From Akkermansia muciniphila (GTDB taxonomy: Bacteria; Verrucomicrobiota; Verrucomicrobiia; Limisphaerales; JADLHS01), in NCBI GenBank assembly GCA_945882065.1, contig CAMCWI010000013.1:1-32358 (forward strand): DNA of 32,358 nucleotides, written 5' to 3'. Numbering within the stretch: position 1 is the stretch's first letter; the number at the start of each line of letters is the position of its first letter. Both the position numbers and the translations under genes were made by a program. This document shows positions 14,698 through 23,183 of this stretch, piece by piece. The notes beneath the pieces were generated by a model, which worked only from the letters and a program-made list of their open reading frames with translations, had not been told where the DNA came from and did not search any database.

Positions 14698-16155
14698 ATG
14701 TCACCGGCATTGATCCTCGGTTGCGTGGGCGGATACTTCGCGTTCCTGCTGCTCATCGCTTGGTACACGAGCCGCAACGCCGGCAACGACGCCTACTTCC
14801 TTGGAAACAAATCCTCACCGTGGTACGCCGTGGCGTTTGGCTTGATCGGTGATTCACTTTCCGGAGTCACCTTCATCTCCGTTCCGGGGAAAGTTGCAGC
14901 AGATAAATTTTCTTACCTGCAAATCGTTTTTGGCTACGTGATAGGCTACGTCGTCATCGCGGAAATCCTGTTGCCGCTTTACTACAAGCTGAACCTCACC
15001 TCCATCTACGGCTATCTGCGACAACGCTTCGGGCCGAACTCACAAAAGATCGGCTCAGTGTTCTTTCTGTTGTCGCGATTGCTCGGCGCGGCGGCGCGGC
15101 TGTTCCTCGCAGCAAGCGTGTTTCAATTGTTCGTGTTCGATCAATGGAAGATTCCGTTCTGGCTGACGGTCAGCGTGACCATTGCTTTGATTTTGCTCTA
15201 CACGTATCGCGGCGGCATCAAGACGCTCGTGTGGACGGACACGTTTCAATCCACATTCCTTCTGCTGGGCGTGATTTTTTCCATCGTCGCCATCGCCCGC
15301 TCGCTGGATTTGAACTTCAGTGACTTGATCTCCACCGTGAAAAACAGCGAGATGTCGCAGACATTCTTTTGGGAGTGGCGCGAGACAAATTATTTCTGGA
15401 AACAATTTTGCGCGGGCGCGTTCATCGCCATCGCTATGACGGGACTGGATCAAAACATGATGCAGAAGAATCTGAGCTGCCGCTCGCTCGCCGCTGCGAA
15501 GAAAAACATCTACGCCTTCACCAGTGTGATGGTGCTGGTGAACCTGCTCTTTGTTTCGCTCGGTGTGTTGTTGTTCCACTACGCCGCGAGCAAAGGCATC
15601 GCGATTCCCAGATCGACGGACAAACTCTTCCCCATGCTCGCGCTGGATCACTTGGGAACATTCGCCGCGATAGTCTTCGTCATCGGTCTGACAGCAGCCA
15701 CGTTCTCTAGCGCGGACTCGGTGCTGACCACGCTGACCACGTCGTTCTGCATGGATATTCTCGGCACAGAGGAGCGAAAAGATTTGACCGACGCGCAGCG
15801 CACTTCGATGCGTCATAAAGTCCATATCGGTTTCGCTGTATTGCTCTGGCTGGTGATCCTCGGATTCCCAGCATTGCAAAAAAAATACGCCATCATTGAC
15901 GCCATCTTCACGCTCGCCAGTTACACGTACGGCCCGCTGCTGGGATTGTTCGCGTTCGGTTTATTTGCGAAAGCAAAAGCTAATGACCGCTGGGTGCCGC
16001 TGGTTTGCCTCGTGTCCCCGCTTATTTGTTACGTGTTGCAACGAAACTCCGCCGCATGGTTTCACGGCTACAAGATCGGCTTTGAACTGCTGATCCTGAA
16101 CGGGCTTCTGACGTTCATCGGGCTTTGGGTGATTCGTAAAGTGGACGCATCCTGA
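14698..16155 (+). CDS. Sodium:solute symporter (SSS family)
   Basis: This 485-residue integral membrane protein has about 13 hydrophobic helices and belongs to the sodium/solute symporter family. Family marks are the N-terminal YFLGNKSSPWYAVAFGLIGDSLSGVTF segment (SSPWYA and GDSLSGVTF are the key parts), YRGGIKTLVWTDTFQS and the late GLTAATFSSADSVLTTLTTSF signature with sodium-site Ser/Thr residues. Family members carry sugars, amino acids, proline, pantothenate or nucleobases, and the substrate cannot be read here. The 12-bp gap to the preceding response regulator suggests one transcript. A nested hairpin follows the gene. Confidence 0.9.
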   Translation: MSPALILGCVGGYFAFLLLIAWYTSRNAGNDAYFLGNKSSPWYAVAFGLIGDSLSGVTFISVPGKVAADKFSYLQIVFGYVIGYVVIAEILLPLYYKLNLTSIYGYLRQRFGPNSQKIGSVFFLLSRLLGAAARLFLAASVFQLFVFDQWKIPFWLTVSVTIALILLYTYRGGIKTLVWTDTFQSTFLLLGVIFSIVAIARSLDLNFSDLISTVKNSEMSQTFFWEWRETNYFWKQFCAGAFIAIAMTGLDQNMMQKNLSCRSLAAAKKNIYAFTSVMVLVNLLFVSLGVLLFHYAASKGIAIPRSTDKLFPMLALDHLGTFAAIVFVIGLTAATFSSADSVLTTLTTSFCMDILGTEERKDLTDAQRTSMRHKVHIGFAVLLWLVILGFPALQKKYAIIDAIFTLASYTYGPLLGLFAFGLFAKAKANDRWVPLVCLVSPLICYVLQRNSAAWFHGYKIGFELLILNGLLTFIGLWVIRKVDAS

Positions 16156-16214
16156 CGGGGTGTGACCCGTGTGTGTGTGTGACCGAAACTGCCGAGCAAA
16201 CGCTCCGGCTCTTG

Positions 16215-16265
16215 ATCTTATCTTTCTTAATCTCTATCCGGAGAGATTAAGATTAAGAAAAAGAT
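16215..16265. terminator. Nested hairpin, likely bidirectional terminator
   Basis: CTTAATCTCT (16226-16235) and AGAGATTAAG (16242-16251) pair around ATCCGG, inside outer arms GATCTT (16215-16220) and AAGATC (16260-16265). It lies between the converging symporter (+) and GspF-like (-) genes. The flanks are A/T-rich but lack a long T-tract. Confidence 0.55.
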
Positions 16266-16301
16266 CATGAGCAAGAACTCAAACTACGCGCCACCTCCGT
16301 T

Positions 16302-17315
16302 TCAGAAGTTCGTGATCTTGTCCTGTTCTGAAAACAGGTTGCTGTAAAAACCCACGATGCGCCACCCGATCAGCAGCGCGATGCCGAGGTAGATGAAGCG
16401 CGGCACCCATTGCGAAACGGCGTGAATCTTTCGAGTCCCTTCCTCCTGATAATATTGGCGCATCCGCTTGAGCGTCTCGTCAAGTTTGCCGCTGATTTCG
16501 CCGGAGTGATATTGGTTGTCGAACATGTCGGGGAATTTGCCCGATGCACCAATCGCTTCCGACGGCGTTTGACCGGCCAGCACGGCGGGTTTCCACGCAT
16601 ACACGGCTCGGCGCAATTCAGGCGAGCCACTCACGGTCGCCGCGAGTTCCCAAGCTTCCACGATGGAAACCCCGGCGTTGATGAGTGCTTCGAGAGCCAT
16701 CGAGAGTCGAGCGAGCGCGAGTTCGCGCCGGCCTGTGCCGAGAATGGGAATGGAATGCAGGACGCGTTCGACGAAGGAGCGCCACGCTTCGCCGTGTTTA
16801 CCTTGCCCAGCGTAGATCAACAGCACGCCGAGGACATACACGGGGATCAGAACGCCGAATGTCTTAAGCGCGTAAATGAGCAAACTAATTTTCCCGGTGA
16901 AAACATCTGCGAACGGCAGAATAAAAACTGCGAAGTGGAACAGGAACACCGGATACGCTAGGTCGGAGATCATCTGTCGCGCCATGCGCGCTCGGTCGGT
17001 GTAGTAATCCGCTAGCACGCGGAAGCACGCATCGAGTCTGCCGCTGCGCTCTCCGGCCTTTAGCAAGGCGATGTCGAAGGAGGGAATCCAATTGCCTGTT
17101 TGCGCGAGTGCTTCGGTGAACGTGCTGCCGTTGGTGATCTCCTGAATGGCGATGCGGAGTGGAGCGCGGAACGAACGCGAGGGCGGATGACGCCCGATCT
17201 GTTCGAGCGACCGCAGAATGGGCAGGCCAGCGACGGTGAGTTGGGCGAGTTGATGGTAAAGTTCTGCCCGGCGGGTCAACTGCCCCGGTGTGATGACGAT
17301 GGCACTGGGTGACAT
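16302..17315 (-). CDS. Type II secretion / type IV pilus inner-membrane protein (GspF/PilC family)
   Basis: This 337-residue protein has one to two T2SSF domains. A cytoplasmic helical segment (about 15-115; QLAQLTVAGLPILRSLEQ, TEALAQTGNWIPSFDIALLKAGERSGRLD) is followed by hydrophobic helices around 125-185. A second similar segment (ALEALINAGVSIVEAWELAA to KFPDMFDNQYHSGEISGKLDETLK) precedes a C-terminal membrane helix (FIYLGIALLIGW). Family members form the inner-membrane platform for pilus or pseudopilus assembly. The ATG at 17315 was preferred to an upstream TTG at 17336. No ATPase, pseudopilin or secretin gene adjoins it, so it is an orphan here. Confidence 0.85.
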   Translation of the reverse strand: MSPSAIVITPGQLTRRAELYHQLAQLTVAGLPILRSLEQIGRHPPSRSFRAPLRIAIQEITNGSTFTEALAQTGNWIPSFDIALLKAGERSGRLDACFRVLADYYTDRARMARQMISDLAYPVFLFHFAVFILPFADVFTGKISLLIYALKTFGVLIPVYVLGVLLIYAGQGKHGEAWRSFVERVLHSIPILGTGRRELALARLSMALEALINAGVSIVEAWELAATVSGSPELRRAVYAWKPAVLAGQTPSEAIGASGKFPDMFDNQYHSGEISGKLDETLKRMRQYYQEEGTRKIHAVSQWVPRFIYLGIALLIGWRIVGFYSNLFSEQDKITNF

Positions 17316-17341
17316 TTTTTGTTTTGTCCCGAACAAAAGTT

Positions 17342-17369
17342 AAAGCGCCGGATTTTCACCCGGCGCTTT
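17342..17369 (-). terminator. Intrinsic terminator after thioredoxin gene
   Basis: AAAGCGCCGG (17342-17351) pairs perfectly with CCGGCGCTTT (17360-17369) around an eight-base loop. It lies 35 bp past the thioredoxin stop on the - strand and separates that gene from the GspF-like gene. Confidence 0.8.
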
Positions 17370-17403
17370 GCGAAACTTGAATCAGTCTTGCCGACCTTGC
17401 GGC

Positions 17404-17742
17404 TTAGAGCGCGCCATCAATCAGCGACTTCAACTTGGGCTTGCCGCCCGCGATACCAACTTGTTGGGCGACAATCTGGCCGCCTTTGAACACGAGAAAC
17501 ATCGGGATGGATTGCACGCGATAGGTGGCAGCCAGTTGCTGGTTCGCACCTTCATCAATGTTGAGCTTCGCGATCTTGGCTTTGCCCGTGTATTCCTCGG
17601 CCATTTCGTTCAGGACGGGCGCGACCTGTTTGCAAGGTCCACACCATTCCGCCCAGAAATCAACGAGGACAGGTGTGGCGGATTTGAGAACTTCAGCTTC
17701 AAAGTTTTCAGCGGTCAACGTAACGATAGCGGGTGATGCCAT
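17404..17742 (-). CDS. trxA: Thioredoxin
   Basis: This 112-residue cytoplasmic disulfide reductase has the active site WCGPC at residues 33-37 within VDFWAEWCGPCKQVAP and the cis-proline P80 in VQSIPMF. The glycine-containing strand FLVFKGGQIV and the C-terminal helix complete the fold. Length and layout are those of ordinary bacterial TrxA, and there is no signal peptide. It is followed by a strong terminator and preceded, 44 bp upstream, by the Pro/Ala-rich membrane-protein gene on the same strand. Confidence 0.95.
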   Translation of the reverse strand: MASPAIVTLTAENFEAEVLKSATPVLVDFWAEWCGPCKQVAPVLNEMAEEYTGKAKIAKLNIDEGANQQLAATYRVQSIPMFLVFKGGQIVAQQVGIAGGKPKLKSLIDGAL

Positions 17743-17786
17743 ATTAAAAATAAATTGGATTGTGAATCGGTGAAACGTCCGGACTT

Positions 17787-18224
17787 TCAGACAGGAGGAA
17801 TGTCATACAGGAATGCGAGATAGACTGCGCCAGCGACGGCGATGATTCCGGCAATCATTGCAGCGATTGCGAGAGCTTTGTCCATTCCACTCACGGTCGC
17901 GCCAGCAGCGGCAGCGGGACGGCTGACAGGACGTTGTGCGGCAGGTGCCGCAGCGGCGCCGGGCTTTTGCGCGACGGGTGCGGATGAAGCGCGCGGAGCA
18001 AGGGCGGGCGCGGACGATGCAACTGTCGGCGCGGCAGGAGCAATGGGCGCACCGGCTGCACCCGTCGGACCGCCGGGCGGCAGCGTGGGCAATTTGATTG
18101 TCGGAGCAGCAGACGGCTTCGGCGGAAGATTGATGCGGACGGTTTCCTTCTTGGGTTGAACCTTGCCGGTTTCTTTTTTCGGTGGCATCGCGCCCGCTGG
18201 GACGTTTGGAATGTTCTCAGACAT
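17787..18224 (-). CDS. Pro/Ala-rich tail-anchored membrane protein
   Basis: This 145-residue protein has a long disordered-looking N-terminal part rich in Pro, Ala and Lys (KKETGKVQPKKETVRINLPP near residues 16-35, then many AP/PA pairs). It has one hydrophobic helix close to the C terminus (about 117-140; ALAIAAMIAGIIAVAGAVYLA), so most of the chain probably faces one side of the membrane. I do not recognise a named family, though similar small proteins next to thioredoxin or secretion genes are familiar from Verrucomicrobiota. The gene and trxA lie on the same strand 44 bp apart. Its upstream region borders the transposase insertion. Confidence 0.75.
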   Translation of the reverse strand: MSENIPNVPAGAMPPKKETGKVQPKKETVRINLPPKPSAAPTIKLPTLPPGGPTGAAGAPIAPAAPTVASSAPALAPRASSAPVAQKPGAAAAPAAQRPVSRPAAAAGATVSGMDKALAIAAMIAGIIAVAGAVYLAFLYDIPPV

Positions 18225-18261
18225 AAAATTAGTTGAGCAAAGATTAGAATCCTCTCCGGGT

Positions 18262-18311
18262 GTGTCAAACTCTTATTCGGGCGTGTGTCAGGAACGGGCG
18301 CAACTTGACAC
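18262..18311. repeat. Possible insertion-sequence end
   Basis: GTGTCAA (18262-18268) and TTGACAC (18305-18311) are inverted, and GTGTGTCA and CGGGCG each occur twice in the same 50 bp. It lies just outside the 3' end of the transposase gene, where an IS terminal repeat is expected. No matching end was found on the other side. Confidence 0.4.
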
Positions 18312-18319
18312 TGCCCCGA

Positions 18320-19528
18320 TTAGGAAGTGATCCAGAGATCATCCCAGTGGTGATTGTGCCGGGCTTCGGTCAGCGCGCCGAGGTTGCGCATTCCTTTGGA
18401 GGTCCAAAATTGTCCGGAACGTTTGAACCGGCATTGGCGTTGCCGACAGGTGGACTCGATTGGTCCCCAGCCACGGCGGTGCAGGTTCTGATAGTTCATG
18501 CGGCTGGCGTGTGTGGCAAAATAGTTCTGCTCACGTTTGACCACTTCGGCTGCGGGGCCGCGCGGAACTTTCAGCCTGGCGATCTCCTGGAGCAATTGTT
18601 TCTCCCGTCCATGCCGCAGTTGGTGGCGACGCGGCTCAACCCACTTGGCGGTCAGTGCCTCATCCTCGCCATGCAACGCCCGTCCCAGTTCCCAGAGGTG
18701 TTGGCTGGCATGATAAAAGTCCAACACTTCGGTCGCACCAGCCCAGCGGTCTTGCACCAAATTCCAGATCCAGGGCGCGCCATCGCCAGCGACCAACTTG
18801 GCCTGCGCGCGTCCCAGTCCCCCGCGCAAGGCTTCCCAATTCAAGCGGCGTCCAAACTCCACGGGGTCGCCTTGCCACCCGATCACGACCCTCTCGTTGA
18901 TCACCCCGCGTCCCCCTGAGGTGACTCCGGATTGTTCCAATGGATAAGCGATGCCTGTCTTCCATTCATGCCATTCCACGCGGTTTTCCTTCGTCTTCTT
19001 CTTTCCCCAACCCAGCCGGCGTTGACGCACTTGCCAGCCGTCGAGCATCAGCACAGCTAGTTTTGTTGGGGCTCGTTGGGGCTCACGTTCCTGAGGTGCT
19101 GTTTTGAATTGCTCCACTGTCCGCGCCTCGGCCCGCTCTCCCAAACGTTGCGTCAAGGCGTGCAACGTCGAGTCATCCACGTTGACTCCCCACTTGTGCG
19201 CCACCGCCGCAGCCTCTTCGTAGGTAGATGTGGCCGTCACCGTAAAGGCCAACTTGTCTTCCAGAGCCAGACTGAGTTGTTGATGGCAGGTTAGTCCCCA
19301 ATGTTCACACACAGGACAACCCCAGTGCTTGTCGCTGGAATCCTGACCGTAGAGCACCTCAAGTTGTATCACCCCCACAACGGTGTGCAGTTGCATCAAT
19401 CGGATGCGCCGATGCACGAGCCGCTGGCCGCTCAGGGGGGAAACTTCGCCGTGCTGTCCGGCTTCTGCTTGCAGTCGTTGTTGGAGTCGTTGACGTGTCC
19501 ACTCGCGTCCCTCGGCTTGACGGCTCAA
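18320..19528 (-). CDS. ISKra4-like transposase, probably 5'-truncated
   Basis: This frame of about 402 residues has the layout of ISKra4-type DDE transposases. A zinc-ribbon-like CPVCEHWG (about 76-83) is followed by the first acidic residue in VLMLDGWQV, VAGDGAPWIWNLVQ, the second acidic residue in VLDFYHASQHLW and the last in GPIESTCRQRQCRFKRSGQFW. The only available start is a TTG at 19528. The N-terminal helical region ahead of the zinc ribbon is shorter than I expect, and the frame upstream overlaps the neighbouring membrane-protein gene, so the 5' end is probably lost. A possible terminal repeat lies only at the 3' side. It is likely an immobile remnant. Confidence 0.75.
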   Translation of the reverse strand: MSRQAEGREWTRQRLQQRLQAEAGQHGEVSPLSGQRLVHRRIRLMQLHTVVGVIQLEVLYGQDSSDKHWGCPVCEHWGLTCHQQLSLALEDKLAFTVTATSTYEEAAAVAHKWGVNVDDSTLHALTQRLGERAEARTVEQFKTAPQEREPQRAPTKLAVLMLDGWQVRQRRLGWGKKKTKENRVEWHEWKTGIAYPLEQSGVTSGGRGVINERVVIGWQGDPVEFGRRLNWEALRGGLGRAQAKLVAGDGAPWIWNLVQDRWAGATEVLDFYHASQHLWELGRALHGEDEALTAKWVEPRRHQLRHGREKQLLQEIARLKVPRGPAAEVVKREQNYFATHASRMNYQNLHRRGWGPIESTCRQRQCRFKRSGQFWTSKGMRNLGALTEARHNHHWDDLWITS

Positions 19529-19819
19529 ACCAGTACCGTCAACACGATCTCGACAAGAATCCCCAGCACTGCCAGCGTTTTCATCAAGTCTGTTCGTTCC
19601 CCGAAGAACAGCAGCCCGCTAGCAAACGCCACCACCAAAGCCAGCGCGACTCCTGGAACGCTCCAACGCCAGTGGAATTCATTGCGCGACCACCAGCGGC
19701 GTTGCCAGCCGATCATGAATGGCGTGATGTGAATCACCCAACTCTCGGACGTATTCCGTGTCGGTGTGGTAGATGCCCCAGAGTTCACTATCCGTCTTTG
19801 GAGTCACAGTGGTACTCAT
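19525..19819 (-). pseudogene. Small membrane protein gene, apparently frame-disrupted
   Basis: An ATG at 19819 opens a frame reading MSTTVTPKTDSELWGIYHTD and then EYVRELGDSHH, which stops at 19679. A second frame starting by GTG at 19788 continues to 19525 with GWQRRWWSRNEFHWRWSVPG and two hydrophobic helices (VALALVVAFASGLLFF and TLAVLGILVEIVLTVLV). The first frame looks like the natural N terminus and the second like the membrane part, so a frameshift around 19690-19740 is likely. Alternatively only the second frame is real. Its stop codon overlaps the beginning of the transposase frame, so the insertion may have cut or ended it. Family unknown. Confidence 0.4.
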
Positions 19820-20026
19820 GCTTGGCAGTTCATCACAGGAGGCGACTCCGAAGATGTATTAGCTACAAAAAATGCGCGAACAGCCCGTGTAATGTCCGGG
19901 GCGTGGTCGCGGCATATTCAAGAAACCGTCTTGAAAAGAGCTTACCCCCTGGCGATTGTTTTTGAGTGACGGCCAGTAGTCAGGTGAGGATTCTCCAGTG
20001 CCTTGGTCTGTCGCTTGCCTGCTTTG

Positions 20027-20929
20027 CTAACAATCCTGTTTGCCGAACGATTTTTGACTCGTGATTGTTATCACGGCGGGGTGATTGATCCGGCGTTCGG
20101 CGGTGATGGCGTGGAACTGCACTCGACATTTTTCGGTTTGGCCAACGGTGTGGAAACCGTGGTGTTTCAGTGCGGCGACGGCAGCCACGGTGGGCAGCGC
20201 AATAAACCCCAGTCCCTCGGCGGCCATCACTTTCATCAGTGCCAGATCTTCAAACTCCGCCACGACGCGCGGCTGAATGGCTTGTCCGCGAAACCAGGTT
20301 TCCAAAGCGCGCCGCAAGACTGTGTTCTCCGACGGCAGCAGCGCGGGTGCGTTGTGAAGTGATTTTGGAAAACCGCGTTTCAATCTCGTGGCCAGCTTCT
20401 TCTCAGCACAGAAGGTTGTTCCGCTTTCGCCCAGCGTGTGGGTGAACGTCTTGAAGCTCGTGCTGCTCGATGCCGGTTCGTCGGAGAGGACAAGGTCGAG
20501 ACGATGCGCGGCGAGCTGGGCGAGCAAATCCTCCATCTTACCTTCGCGACAGATGACATGCACGGGTTGTGACAATGCAAAGGCTGGTTTGAGAATTTCG
20601 TTCGTGACCAGTTTGGGAAAGGAATCTGTCACGCCCACGTAGAGACGCAAGGCGCGCGTGCCTGGACGCTGTTTGACGGCGTTCATCAACTCACGACCCA
20701 ACGAGAAAATATCCTCCGCGTAACCAAAGACGACGCGGCCGGCGGCGGTGAGCTTGTTGTTCCGGCCTTCGCGCTGAAAAAGTTTTTCACCGAACGCCGA
20801 TTCCAGTTCGCGGATCTGTTCTGAGATGGACGGCTGGGAAACGCCGAGCTTCTCTGCGGCGCGCGCGAGGCTGCCTTCCTTCGCCACAACGTAAAAGTAT
20901 CGCAGGTGATGATAATTGAGCCATTCCAC
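20027..20929 (-). CDS. LysR-family regulator, NhaR-like
   Basis: This LysR-type transcriptional regulator of about 300 residues has an N-terminal winged helix-turn-helix. YHHLRYFYVVAKEGSLARAA, then LGVSQPSISEQIRELE, is the pattern of NhaR, which activates sodium/proton antiporter genes. The effector-binding domain follows from about residue 90 (LYVGVTDSFPKLV, LDLVLSDEPAS, GLGFIALPTVAA). The GTG at 20929 was chosen because NhaR-type proteins begin a few residues before the NYHHL motif; a GTG at 20959 would add ten residues. Only the DNA-binding half strongly supports the NhaR label, since no antiporter gene adjoins it. The gap 19820-20026 downstream shows nothing recognisable. Confidence 0.88.
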   Translation of the reverse strand: MEWLNYHHLRYFYVVAKEGSLARAAEKLGVSQPSISEQIRELESAFGEKLFQREGRNNKLTAAGRVVFGYAEDIFSLGRELMNAVKQRPGTRALRLYVGVTDSFPKLVTNEILKPAFALSQPVHVICREGKMEDLLAQLAAHRLDLVLSDEPASSSTSFKTFTHTLGESGTTFCAEKKLATRLKRGFPKSLHNAPALLPSENTVLRRALETWFRGQAIQPRVVAEFEDLALMKVMAAEGLGFIALPTVAAVAALKHHGFHTVGQTEKCRVQFHAITAERRINHPAVITITSQKSFGKQDC

Positions 20930-21004
20930 AGCGCGGGCAGGATGTGACACGACGACCACCCGTGCAATCGGAAATGCGCGGAGGCGGCACTTCCTTCGTC
21001 CGTG

Positions 21005-22276
21005 CTATTTCAACGTGCCGGATTTGCTGCTTTCGCTCCACCGGTATGCGACCAGTGCATTCAACTCGCGCACGAATAGTTCGTCCCCGGCAACAGCCAG
21101 ATGCGCCCACGTTTCGGCACTGGTGAGCTTGCGTTGATCAAGCAGGTCAAACTTTTCCCGGTTCGCGCGGAACAGAAACAATTTTCCGCCCTGATCCAGC
21201 GCGAGGATGCGGTCACCCTGGGCCACGAGGTTCATGTACTTACCGAAGGATTGCTCGCTGGTCCACAGTTCGCGCCCCGTCGCGACTTCAATGGCCATCA
21301 CGCGCTGGCTTTTGAGATGCGTGTAGGCCACGCCGTCAATGACGACGGGCGTGCTCATGTAACCTTGCGCCTTGTGCCGCCACGCTTCGGTGACGGTGAA
21401 CTTGCCGTCGGCCTGCGCGATCTTGAATCCAATGGTCTTGCCCCCGTAGGCGCTGGTGAAGAGCATGTCTTTGTCGGCGACCGGAGTGAGAATGTTCATG
21501 CCGCGAAAGGCTTCGATCGGCTGCTCCCAGAGCACCTTGCCGTCCGCCGGATCCACGCCCGCAAGTTTTTCGCGCGTCTGCACGACGAGTTGTTTTTTTC
21601 CTGCGAGGGTGGCGAACATCGGTGAGGAGAACGCGCTACCCATCATGCCACCTTTGTCTTGCATCGCCTGCCATAAAATCTTGCCGGTGAGCTTGTCGAG
21701 TTTCGCGAGTGATCCACCCGCTTGGACGTAAACCGCGTCCCCCTCCACCAACGGGGAACAGACAAAGCCGAAGTCCGGTAGCGCTGTGCCGAGTTCCTTG
21801 ACAAAATCTTTGCGCCACCGTTCCGCGCCGGTCGCGGTGTCGAGACAAACCAAAACATCGCGCATCCCCGCCACGTAGAGTCGTACCCCATCCAACGCGG
21901 GCGTGGAACGGATCCAATCGCCATTCGACTTGGCGAAGAACGGCACGGTCATCGCGCCTTCCCACTGGACGCGCCAAAGCTCCTTGCCGGTCTTGCGATC
22001 CAAGGCGAGAACGGTCTCAAACTTCTTGCCCTTTGATTCGGTGGTGAAAACCCGGTCGCCCGCGACGATAGGGCCGGAATAGCTGGGCCCTAATTCCACG
22101 CGCCACACTTGGCCGAGGTGATTCGCATCGAGCTTCGCGGGCCAGGTCGGACCAGTGAACTGCCCGTCGCGGGTCGGCCCGCGCCACTGTGGCCAACTCG
22201 TGTCGGCGGCGAAAGTTGAGCCAGCGATGAAGATCGTGACCACAAGCGTGGCGAGCGGAAGTTGAAGTGGGTTCAT
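21005..22276 (-). CDS. Secreted PQQ-like beta-propeller protein
   Basis: This 423-residue protein has a signal peptide (residues 1-23, cut likely after TFA) and then WPQWRGPTRDGQ, the usual start of PQQ-like repeat proteins in Planctomycetota and Verrucomicrobiota. Repeating blades follow, with motifs such as LDRKTGKELWRVQWE, LDTATGAERWRKDF, LDKLTGKILWQA, VDPADGKVLWEQ and IEVATGRELW, giving about seven or eight blades. The fold is that of BamB and quinoprotein dehydrogenases. I see no dehydrogenase active-site segment, so a structural or binding role in the periplasm is more likely. The LysR gene lies 76 bp downstream on the same strand. Confidence 0.88.
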   Translation of the reverse strand: MNPLQLPLATLVVTIFIAGSTFAADTSWPQWRGPTRDGQFTGPTWPAKLDANHLGQVWRVELGPSYSGPIVAGDRVFTTESKGKKFETVLALDRKTGKELWRVQWEGAMTVPFFAKSNGDWIRSTPALDGVRLYVAGMRDVLVCLDTATGAERWRKDFVKELGTALPDFGFVCSPLVEGDAVYVQAGGSLAKLDKLTGKILWQAMQDKGGMMGSAFSSPMFATLAGKKQLVVQTREKLAGVDPADGKVLWEQPIEAFRGMNILTPVADKDMLFTSAYGGKTIGFKIAQADGKFTVTEAWRHKAQGYMSTPVVIDGVAYTHLKSQRVMAIEVATGRELWTSEQSFGKYMNLVAQGDRILALDQGGKLFLFRANREKFDLLDQRKLTSAETWAHLAVAGDELFVRELNALVAYRWSESSKSGTLK

Positions 22277-22363
22277 GGTATCGCGCTGAAAGAATGATTA
22301 TTTGCAGTCGGAAACAAAGTTTTTTTTCTGGGGGTGGATGCAATCAAAATCAGGGATTGGAAG

Positions 22364-23116
22364 TCAGGCGCGCGCTTGCACACTGCTCAAGCCGCCATCC
22401 ACGGCGAGCACTTGACCGGTCACCCAGCCGTTCTCCGGCGACAAAAACCAGCGAATGGCGTTGGCTACTTCATCGGGTTCGCCGATGCGGCCCAGCGGAT
22501 GCAGGGCGGCGGACATTTTGAGCGAGGTTTCGTTTTTCGTGAGCGACTGCGTCAGCGGCGTGCGTGTGAGGCCGGGCGCGACGCAGTTGACTCGGATGTT
22601 ATACCGCGCGTAGGTGGCCGCCGCGGACAGCGCGAGGCCAGCGACTCCGGCTTTGGCAGCGGCTATGGCTTCATGGTTGATCATGCCGCGCTGGGCAACT
22701 GCGGAGGACATGAGGACAATCGAGCCGCCGCCGGTCTTCATCATCCGCGCCGTGGCGGACCGCAAAATGTGGAAGGCCGAAGTTAGGTTAGCCCCCAGCA
22801 CCGCCGCCCACTCCGCGTCGCTCGTCAAGTGCGCGGGCTTGAGCAGGAGCGACCCAGCGCAATTCACCACGCCATCCACGCGGCCATATTTTTCACTGAC
22901 TCCGGCCACGCAACGCTCGACCGCCGCGGAATCAGTCGCATCCAAACTAAAGGCTTCGGCGTGCAACTCATCGGCGAGGGCGTCCAGCCGACCCTGATCA
23001 CGCGCCACGAGGATTAATTGACAACCGTGCGCTGCCAATTGCCGCGCCAGCACCGAGCCGATGCCGCCCGTCGCACCAAAAATAATCACCCGCCGATTTT
23101 CAAAAGCATTGTTCAT
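22364..23116 (-). CDS. SDR-family protein lacking the catalytic tyrosine
   Basis: This 250-residue Rossmann-fold protein belongs to the short-chain dehydrogenase/reductase family. The cofactor loop GATGGIG (about 14-20), the NCAG variant of NNAG and the active-site serine in IVLMSSAVAQ are present, and the usual late segment VNCVAPGLTRTPL is intact. The YxxxK motif reads IAAAK: counting from the SS pair, isoleucine occupies the tyrosine position while the lysine is kept. The NHEAIAAAKAG context is one I recall from a subgroup of bacterial SDRs, so it may be a natural variant rather than decay. The ATG at 23116 gives a normal N terminus. The DUF2071 gene lies just upstream on the same strand, suggesting one operon. 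Confidence 0.88.
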   Translation of the reverse strand: MNNAFENRRVIIFGATGGIGSVLARQLAAHGCQLILVARDQGRLDALADELHAEAFSLDATDSAAVERCVAGVSEKYGRVDGVVNCAGSLLLKPAHLTSDAEWAAVLGANLTSAFHILRSATARMMKTGGGSIVLMSSAVAQRGMINHEAIAAAKAGVAGLALSAAATYARYNIRVNCVAPGLTRTPLTQSLTKNETSLKMSAALHPLGRIGEPDEVANAIRWFLSPENGWVTGQVLAVDGGLSSVQARA

Positions 23117-23183
23117 AGTCGCAATTGGCCGTTCAACATTTGCCGCACTTTCGGTGCTTGTCAAAGCTGCCACGGTGAAATTC

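Noticed and set aside
16165-16181. Run of alternating G and T after the symporter gene
   Set aside because: It is a short simple-sequence stretch with no paired copy or gene context, probably polymerase slippage.
21005-22276. Quinoprotein (PQQ-dependent) dehydrogenase
   Set aside because: Only propeller repeats are visible. I saw no dehydrogenase active-site or calcium-binding segment, and the length fits a BamB-like protein.
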